Of a stretch of DNA of 64,000 nucleotides, positions 56,972-64,000 are shown in pieces; within the stretch, counting starts at the first letter, position 1; every line of letters starts with the position of its first letter. The notes below the pieces were generated by a model. The model made no database searches. It saw nothing but the letters and a program-made list of their open reading frames with translations, and was not told where the DNA came from. Location of the stretch: NCBI RefSeq assembly GCF_963678635.1, contig NC_087063.1, positions 48,059,220 to 48,123,219 of the forward strand. Direction: 5' to 3'. Both the position numbers and the translations under genes were made by a program. This DNA comes from Symsagittifera roscoffensis (Eukaryota; Xenacoelomorpha; Acoela; Convolutidae).

Positions 56972-59900
56972 ATGGACTCTTCGGTCGATTCTCAATTTGT
57001 TGCAACTTTGGTGGCCTGTATAATTTTGAACGTCGGATGTCTTCAGGAGAACTGGTACGGATACCACATCCGAGGTAAGATCAAACTTCAACTGACATTA
57101 GAAGATTTGTTGCTAAAGCAAACTCGAGACCCATGAAGCGTTTGTTTGGCGGCTATTGATAATATTCATATGTATGTACAAGTATGGGTCCCTAACATTT
57201 TTAGCCCCTAAAACTCATGTGAGTAGAAGAAGAAACTTTTTAAAACTTCGGAAACACTTTTTTATGATTTACCCATCTTTCATACTTGCTTTTTATAGGA
57301 ACTTTACTTTCATACTTGTACCCATATTTATATCGTCCAAAGGCAGATTGAATGGGGTATTTATCAGGCATTCGACCCTCTGACCACCCGAAGAGTCACC
57401 AATTCAATCTTTTTGCAGCAACTAGAAAACTCACCTCAAGAAAACCTAGATTCGCCAATGAAATGGTCTCATGCATAGGTCTCTAGGTATTCAATGGCTC
57501 AACCTAATCAAATTATTGACAAATTCTTGCAAACGAATGGACAATTTTCACAAAGGCGAAGCGGAGCTTCGCACCACTTGCGATACAACACAAACATACA
57601 AATACTGATGCGAATAGAAAAATGAATTGGCTATACTGGTGCTGCACGAAAAATGTGATTTCGAAAATTGGACTTTACCCGAAACCTTAGTTGTTTCTCT
57701 ACTATATTAAGAAATAAGAGTAAAAAACTTTGAGATAATCAATTATCCAAAGGAGATAACATTTCTCTTACAAAAAATTAAGAAGTCGCCGCTTCTGCAT
57801 GAAACAATATCGCAACAGCTTCTTTCAATTGAATTTTTCATCTCAGATTTGATTTAAAGATTAAAAATTGTAAATTAAAAGAAAATTAAAAAAGTTTCTA
57901 CACAACGGTCAAAAGTTCTAGCGAACGGATTTCCAAATCCACATTTTTCTGCAAAAAGAGCAGGTTGTGGCCGCATAAGCAGAGAAGATTCCCAAAACCT
58001 GAGAATTGGCACAGTAGTTTTCACGTAAAGCAAAAAGTTTCCAAAAAACTGTCAAAGTTTCAAAACATCGACTTGTTTGAAGGCCTTAACTTTTTTCTAA
58101 AACAAACTGGGCATAGCCAGTTATAAAGGTAGGCTGAGATTTGGCACAGGATAGTTAGCGAAAAAAGTTCAAAAAACTGTTAAAAAATCCGAGAATCATA
58201 GCTTTTTGTGTAAAAAACAGGGCGTAGCCGCTTATGCAGAAGGGATTCACGCAACCAAAAATTTCGATTGAACCCAAAATCTTAGATAGTTCGAGAGGAT
58301 AGTTCTCGAGAAAGGTCAAAAGCTAAAAAAAAAACTGTCAAAAATTCAAATTTGTGAATTTTTCGAGAGCCAATATTTTTGGTGTCAAAAAATTAAGGTA
58401 TAATTCCATAAGCAAATGAGTTTCCCACAACCCTTTTTTGAACCTAAAATTTCAGATATGGCAGGCTAGTTTTCGAGAAGATTAAAAAAGTTTAAAAAAC
58501 GGTCGAAAAATCGAAAACTCACATCAAGAATTTTTTTGAGTAGAACACTTTGTGAGTGGCCGCTAATGCACGGGAGTTTCCCAGTAACCGTTATTTTCAT
58601 TGAACCCACAGTATCAAATATGAGAGGTTAGTTTTCGAGAAAAAAAAATTCACAAAACTCAAAAATCAAAAATTTTACTATCCGAGGGCCATAACATTGT
58701 TAGAAAAAACTTGGGCGTAGCCTCTCATGCAGGAAGCTTTTCAAAACCGTTCTGTTCATTGAAAGCAAAAATTCATACTTGAGAGGTGTAGTTTTCAATA
58801 AAACTAAAAACAAATCAAAAATATGAGTCAAATATTTCCCCCACAGACTTTTTCGAAGGCTTGGTATAGAGGGTTCAAGTAAAAGGAGACTCTACGGGAG
58901 TATGCAGCCACACAGTGAAATAGGCGGTCTTTCAATTGCTACCCCTTTTTTGAAAATCTGTAGGAGTTTCTGAAAAAAAACTAAGATGTTTCCAATTAAT
59001 TTGGAAATAATTTTCCATAATAGAAAAAATCAACACACCGATTGTAAACATACAACTAATTTGCAAAGAGCGAAGGGAGTGTTAAAATTGCGTTTTCCTA
59101 TAAACGAAACAAAAGTATGTCACGAAGCCGATTAAAAAATAGGCCGAAATAATTTGCCGAGGAATGATTTTTAGCGAAACAAAAAAAAAGAAAGAAATAC
59201 AAAGTCAAAGTAAGTGAAATTACAAAAAGGGGGATTAAACCAAACACTAACAGCAACATTAAAAAATGCGAGCAGCAAAAGGAAACGATGTCAAGATGTG
59301 ACAACTATGCCGGCAACAGATAAGCAGACACGTAATTAGCGGACAATTTTATATCCGTCCCAGGCGTATTGGTTACCTCCAGGCTAAGTTGGCCTGGAAT
59401 GCATAAAGTTTGAATTAATTATGAGCCAAGATACAATAGATTTATTTGATTCTGTTAAACAAGTTGTTAACCCGAAAATAGTCTATATTCCAGTTTGATA
59501 ACGCTTGCCAATCGCAAGCGTAACAAAAACTTAAAACACATTGGCAATAATATAATATAAGAATTCAAGATAAACCAATCGAAGAACAGAACGATCACTT
59601 GGTTGATTTGGTTATAAAATTAATATTTTGATCATGTTTTATAATACATTCATATGCTTGCAGATCCCTCGGAGTGGGGCAAGATGTATGCGAGGTGTGC
59701 GGACAACCACGACCAGTCGCCCATCAAGATAGAGGAGGCAGAGACGGTGTATGATCGTGTGCTTTCTGCACCTGTGTTGCATGGAGGGTGGGAGTATGTT
59801 CCCACTTCAGTACTCATGTTGGAGAACAACGGCCACACCAGTGAGTACATCATTACACATAAAGGCGAAGTGGAGCTTAACACCACTTGCGATTTACCAA

Positions 59901-62900
59901 AAACATAAAAAGAACGAAAAGAGGCGAAAAAATGGAAACGTTGAAAAAAACTAGTTCAAGCAAAAATTATATTTTCGTATGTCTCGATAGAAGTTCAAGC
60001 TAGGCTAACATGACAGGATTAAATTAGCAACAATCACAGCTTACGAAGAGGAATCAGCCGACAATCTTTGAGCAGACACAAGTTGAGCAGAAAAAAAACG
60101 CCTTCATTAAACATCTTTACAGTTTTAAGACCCACCTGAGACTAGAATGAACACCATTTGCACTTTCAACTACAAAGGAAGTCGCCCAAAGCACAAAAAA
60201 AAAGAAAAACCAGAGATGTGGCAATTAAGCCGACGATCTTTGAGCAGACAACTGTTGCGCCAAAAAAATAATTAAATCAAATTAAAAATTTTCAAGTCCA
60301 CCTCCCTGAACCTTCAAAGAACAACACTTGCACTTGCAATGAAATTTGCTTACAGGACAAAAAAGATGTGTGATGTGACAACTAAGCCGACAAAACTTCA
60401 GAATAAGGGAACAGTTCAATTTTCACCGATTTTCCGAAACCACACACTGAAAAAAACAAGGTCCAGCCGAGAGTCAAACCCCAGACCTTAGGCTACAAAG
60501 GCGACGGCGTTCACTCTAGGCCAAGTGGGAAGGAACCTGGTGGTTGCGAAGCTTCATTAAAAAAGCAAGTTGAAGAAAAGTTGAAACGTGTAAAAGTTAG
60601 CTACTGAAAAAGTCTTGTTCCCGATTTCCAGACACTTGCTCTGGCAAGTGTAATAAAACCTGATTTTGTCGAACAGAAACTTCCGCCCTCGAAGCAAACA
60701 TATTTTCATTATGCCATAAAACAAACCGAACCCGTTTAACCGAAAAAAAATATATGGATAAAAAACAAAATTATTTAAAATCAGACTTGGTAAAATGACA
60801 GGTTACAAACTTCAATTTCCAAATCAAAAAATAAATTCATGCTTACCAACATCAATTTCAAAAGCATGCTTAACAAAACAGCCGAAAAAAAAACACAAAA
60901 AAAAACAAATTTATTTCAAAGAAAACGGGAAATGAACCGACGGAACCAAAGACGAAAACCACGAAAACCACGAATACGAAAAAGTTCGAACATTTTTTTC
61001 AAGAAAATTATTTGAAAAAAGCTAATACCGGAAACAGACTATACCTATTTACTAGCTAAATGAAGGTGGTTGTATTTGAATTTTCGAGAAATTGAAAAAG
61101 TCTGAAATTTACCATTCCTACACATTTGACCATTCTGTGCCTAAAAGTTATTTACGGGAAAAACAAGTCTAGTACCCGATGGCAATACCCTTGCTTATCG
61201 CAAGGGTAAACACCAGGAAAAAATACCAGGTCTATAACAACGAGAAAAGTCCACAAAAAGGATAATTAGGGCAAACCTTGACAACTTACATTTCTTCTAC
61301 GAATAAAAAACAGAACTTATCCATTCTATTGGAGATTTATTATCACAGATTTTCATTATAGCTGGCATGAATCAATATGTAACGCTAAAAGAACACTCAG
61401 TATCGTCCGAAAACTATACTTTTATATAATAAAATCTGAAATACCATATCATACAACAAATGAGTAAAATAACCAACAAAACAATTCCGGTGTTTCTTTC
61501 ATAATTCGTCATTTTGTGTGCAGAGCATTTAAATCAGAGCTTGGCATTGCAATAAAATAGCATAGCAACAGGAAGAGACTAATTAATATTTGAGATGTTG
61601 TTCCAGTGGAGCTGGTGTTCAAGGACAACCACATTAGGATGCACGGAGCCCACCTGACACACGAGTTCTACCTCAAACAGTGTCACTTCCACTGGGGAGA
61701 GGACATAGAAAAGCCAGGCTCCGAACACTGGCTCAACGGAAAACAGTACGACGCAGAGGCAAGTCCCAATAACACCCTACACTATTGCAAGCCCAAATTA
61801 TTAATACTCATTCATTATGCAATTTCTTCCATTCAAAGGTCTTTAATTTTGCTTCAAAGTTGAAACATTCGTCAAACTTTTCTTGGATTTCTAACAATAC
61901 ACAAGAAATATTCGTTGAAGTATAAACTATTGTGATTTATTATGTCAATAAAAAACATAGCCAACGGACAGTTGGAAAACGTGTAGAAGAACAAGGAAAC
62001 CGAAAAAAAATTGATAGGAAATTTTTGAGCATTTATCAACTTTCGAAACTCGAAAGAAATACAGATCACGTTGAAGCTCTTTGAATTTCGCATATTGTTT
62101 ATGATTGGCACTTTTCTTAAAATTATCTCATTCAGAGAAATCTGAGAAGGAAATCTTTCATGTTCCGCTGGTAATTCAGAACATTAAAGTCCATTTTTGA
62201 AACTAGAAGTCATTCACGTACTTCGTGACTTTTGAACTTTCGCTGTTTGATAGTGGACTTCGTCTTCCTGTTAGCAAAGGAAGTGGACTGAACTTAAATG
62301 AACTGAAAGAAATCATAAGTCAAACTAGAAGCCATTCACGTTTTTCGTGACCTTTAAACTTTTGCTGTTTGATAGTGGACTTCGCCTTTCTGTTAACAGA
62401 GGAAGTGGACTGAACTTAAAAAGTCATCGAGACAAATAAGTGAAAATAAATCTTATTGGTAAAAAAACTGCAAACAATTTGCAGGGTCTAACTTGATTCT
62501 TCTGATTGACTGATGAGTCGCCCTGTTTTAGATGCACTGTGTGTTCATTAATGTGGACTTTGTGCCTGGCACTGAGGAGGAGATTTATGACAGGGAGGCA
62601 TGGGCAGTGTTCGCAGTTTTCATCAAGGTCAGTGCATTAACAGTTTATCAGGTCGACGGACGAACAATTTATACTGGTTTATTTGAAAGTCTATTGCTAT
62701 GCCCATAGCTATTGCTACTTGAAAGTCTATGGCTATACCAATTGAGTAAAAAAAGTCAAAAAAAAATATTAGAAACGCTTCGATAGGGTTGAAAAATTTA
62801 GGCAAGCCATTTTGCTTTCCGAGCTCTGCTGAACTCCTTGAATGACAATCTCACATAACTCGGTATGCTGCTACCACTACTGATTGCAACCACTGTGACA

Positions 62901-63387
62901 TTAACCAAACAGTAAAAATGAAACAATTTCATTTCAGTTCGATTCCGAAAAACCAAACGAATATATAGACTATCTTCTGTCACATACAGATGCCATTAGG
63001 GAAGCAGGACACAACTACAGCTTCAACCAGGAGAAGAAAAAGGCAGACATTCGACACCTCCTACCGGGTAAGTGAAATAGCGAAACACGGAGATCATGAA
63101 ACTGATAATAAAACGAATGTTTTCGATTAAAATAGCGCTTGAACTCACAAAGATTGTCTCATATATGCTCTTCTGTTGATAATCTAAATCTTAAGAATGA
63201 TGTGAATACTTACAAATGTTGTATGGGCTCAAATGAAATCAATCATTATGAAGAATACTATTACTTTCTGTTTTCAGACAACCTGTCCGAGTACTACCGC
63301 TACCAGGGTTCTCTCACCTCCCCGCCCTGCTATGAGTTTGTGGTCTGGACCATCTTCAACAACCCCATCCACATCTCCCGTGACCAG
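56972..63387 (+). CDS. Secreted alpha-carbonic anhydrase (3' end beyond window)
   Basis: Zinc enzyme that hydrates CO2 to bicarbonate. Exons: 56972-57074, 59664-59840, 61607-61758, 62532-62627, 62938-63067, 63278-63387; phases agree at every join, giving 256 residues so far. Residues about 1-27 form a signal peptide. Zinc ligands are H120 and H122 (QCHFHWG) and H146 (MHCVF). E133 (GSEH), T233 (SLTSPP) and the proton-shuttle position H92 (NNGHT) are present, so it should be active. C46 and C237 match the disulfide pair of secreted and membrane-bound animal forms. The C-terminal third of the second half (about 50 residues plus any anchor) is outside the window. Introns 1 and 2 are filled with repeat elements, and intron 3 has a GC donor. 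The ATG chosen is the first that gives a signal peptide. Confidence 0.94.
57335..57460. mobile_element. Diverged hAT-like MITE fragment in carbonic anhydrase intron 1
   Basis: tcaggcattcgaccctctgac and acctagattcgcc correspond to tcagggattcgaccgcctgac and cctagatccgccc in the MITE at 51687-52072 (quoted in part). The middle is shortened. No clear target-site duplication. Confidence 0.5.
57551..59521 (+). mobile_element. Hairpin-ended repeat element E4 (best-preserved copy)
   Basis: The head hairpin GCGAAGC-GGA-GCTTCGC is at 57556-57572, followed by accacttgcgatacaacac. Diverged ~175-bp tandem units span about 57770-58830, then a ccacagactttttcgaagg segment near 58840 and a gggagtgttaaaat segment near 59075. 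Half of the tRNA-like segment is at 59357-59402, and the terminal hairpin at 59501-59521 has perfect 8-bp arms. It is about 1.97 kb, non-coding, and lies within carbonic anhydrase intron 1, ending about 140 bp before exon 2. Confidence 0.6.
59501..59521 (+). repeat. Terminal hairpin of E4
   Basis: Arms ACGCTTGC and GCAAGCGT with a 5-base loop. The matching positions of E5 (60632-60651, arms ACACTTGC and GCAAGTGT) and E6 (61187-61207, arms ACCCTTGC and GCAAGGGT) keep the pairing while changing the third base pair to A-T and C-G. Confidence 0.85.
59858..60651 (+). mobile_element. Hairpin-ended repeat element E5 (short copy)
   Basis: The head aggcgaagtggagcttaacacc starts near 59863, only about 20 bases after the exon 2 donor of the carbonic anhydrase gene. 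It contains taagccgacaa(t/a) segments, a minus-strand tRNA-like segment at 60460-60530 and the terminal hairpin at 60632-60651. It lacks the ~175-bp repeats. Confidence 0.55.
60460..60530 (-). other. tRNA-like segment in E5
   Basis: On the minus strand TTGGCCTAGAGTG resembles an A-box region and GGGGTTTGACTC a B-box. Its AAGGTCTGGGGTTTGA stretch matches the plus-strand tRNA-like sequence near 25285. The cloverleaf is incomplete. Confidence 0.45.
60652..61207 (+). mobile_element. Partial hairpin-ended element E6
   Basis: A-rich text that ends with the terminal hairpin at 61187-61207. The sequence before the hairpin (agttatttacgggaaaaa) matches that before the E3 tail near 55490. No head motif was found, so it is a 3' fragment. 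Confidence 0.5.
61759..62531 (+). other. GC-AG intron of the carbonic anhydrase gene
   Basis: The exon ends GCAGAG and the intron begins GCAAGT. Using the next GT would break the frame. The GC site joins YDAE to MHCVF, the conserved spacing to the third zinc histidine. The acceptor is ccctgttttag. Confidence 0.88.
62201..62440 (+). repeat. 122-bp tandem duplication in intron 3
   Basis: aactagaagtcattcacg at 62201 and aactagaagccattcacg at 62323 start two copies that share gctgtttgatagtggacttcg and ggaagtggactgaactta. About 90% similar by eye. Each copy also carries the short inverted pair cacgt(a/t)cttcgtg. Confidence 0.85.
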
Positions 63388-64000
63388 GTAATAACTGAAA
63401 TAGACTTAGTGGCTCCGCTCAAATATCCCTGGCCAGAAACTTCGATTTGAGTCATTTCCGAGAGCCAATGATCTAGTAATAAACCGCCAAACTACTAAGT
63501 TATTCTCAAACATGATCTATTTTAGTAAAAGCACTTTATGAAAACCTTATGATCTTATTGAAAACGTACCTTTAAATTTTTGATGTACGAAAAATCTTTC
63601 AACGGGTGATTCTCTGACATCAACAAGGTTTCTCAATTTGAAGGTCTGCTTTGAGTTACATGATAAAGACAATTTTTTTGCAATGATAACGTAAAAAGTG
63701 GTCAAAACTTAAACGAACTTACGCCGCAGAAAAAACTATTTAGCCTTGTTTGAATCACACGCTCGAGAAAACCTTGCATTTCCAAGGTCAAAAATCTGAA
63801 CAAATTGGAACAACGGGCCATCTACATACATATTCTTTTTGGATAAAAAAATGTATTATTTAATTCATTTCAGACATAACTATAATGCATACTAACACAG
63901 AAACTCAAAATAAGAATGGAATCAAATAAACATAATAATAATAATTGTGATTTGGGGGGGGGGGGGGGGTTTGGCTTCTGCAATTTTTAAAAAAAGGTCG
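63388..64000. other. Carbonic anhydrase intron 6 (incomplete)
   Basis: Starts gtaataac after exon 6. No downstream exon was found. The one candidate acceptor (catttcag at 63867-63874) leads directly to a stop in the required frame. A 16-base poly-G run lies at 63954-63969 near the window end. Confidence 0.6.

Noticed and set aside
63867-63900. Seventh carbonic anhydrase exon after catttcag
   Set aside because: The required phase runs into TAA in the second codon, and the sequence does not resemble the family C-terminus.

Overview
This is AT-rich animal nuclear DNA, most likely from an invertebrate; the species cannot be named from sequence alone. Evidence: two metazoan genes split by spliceosomal introns, a dense load of eukaryotic transposons (Ty3/Gypsy LTR, two-ORF non-LTR, hAT, Tc1/mariner-like fold-backs, tRNA-like sequences), microsatellites, and no operons or Shine-Dalgarno sites.

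Layout. 1-2.8 kb: no recognised gene. 2.8-10.0 kb: a ~2 kb repeat present three times, with an 11-bp GATGATACATA minisatellite in two copies. 10.0-20.6 kb: a tandem array of ~3.7 kb units whose minus strand carries decayed copies of a viral-type membrane glycoprotein, apparently Chuviridae-like, with no polymerase gene. 20.6-24.6 kb: a segmental duplication around a single-exon Ser/Lys/Ala-rich 33-residue-repeat protein (intact copy 22726-23703, broken copy 20592-21110). 24.6-27.1 kb: intergenic with two tRNA-like sequences. 27.1-33.1 kb: a complete but decayed Ty3/Gypsy element with 258-bp LTRs and a candidate target-site duplication. 34.7-42.3 kb: nested and duplicated copies of an unclassified repeat family that starts with a GCGAAGC hairpin region, contains diverged ~175-bp tandem repeats and a tRNA-like segment, and ends in a hairpin. 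42.7-43.7 kb: a 985-bp hAT element keeping the BED finger and C-terminal dimerisation region but lacking the catalytic core. 44.05-45.69 kb: four tandem copies of a ~410-bp unit. 47.3-50.45 kb: a 5'-truncated APE/RT non-LTR retrotransposon with a (TAG)n tail.

50.9-63.4 kb holds two conserved genes in divergent orientation: aspartyl aminopeptidase (minus; C-terminal ~385 residues, upstream exons not found) and a secreted alpha-carbonic anhydrase (plus; six exons visible, 3' end beyond the window). Each has one GC-AG intron placed by reading frame and family conservation. Their introns contain a fold-back element, hAT-like MITEs and the hairpin-ended repeats. The two enzymes are not known to share a pathway.

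The strongest second-look items are the glycoprotein array, covariation in the terminal hairpin of the unclassified family, an in-frame UGA-CUA between ORF1 and ORF2 of the non-LTR element, and the two GC-AG introns.
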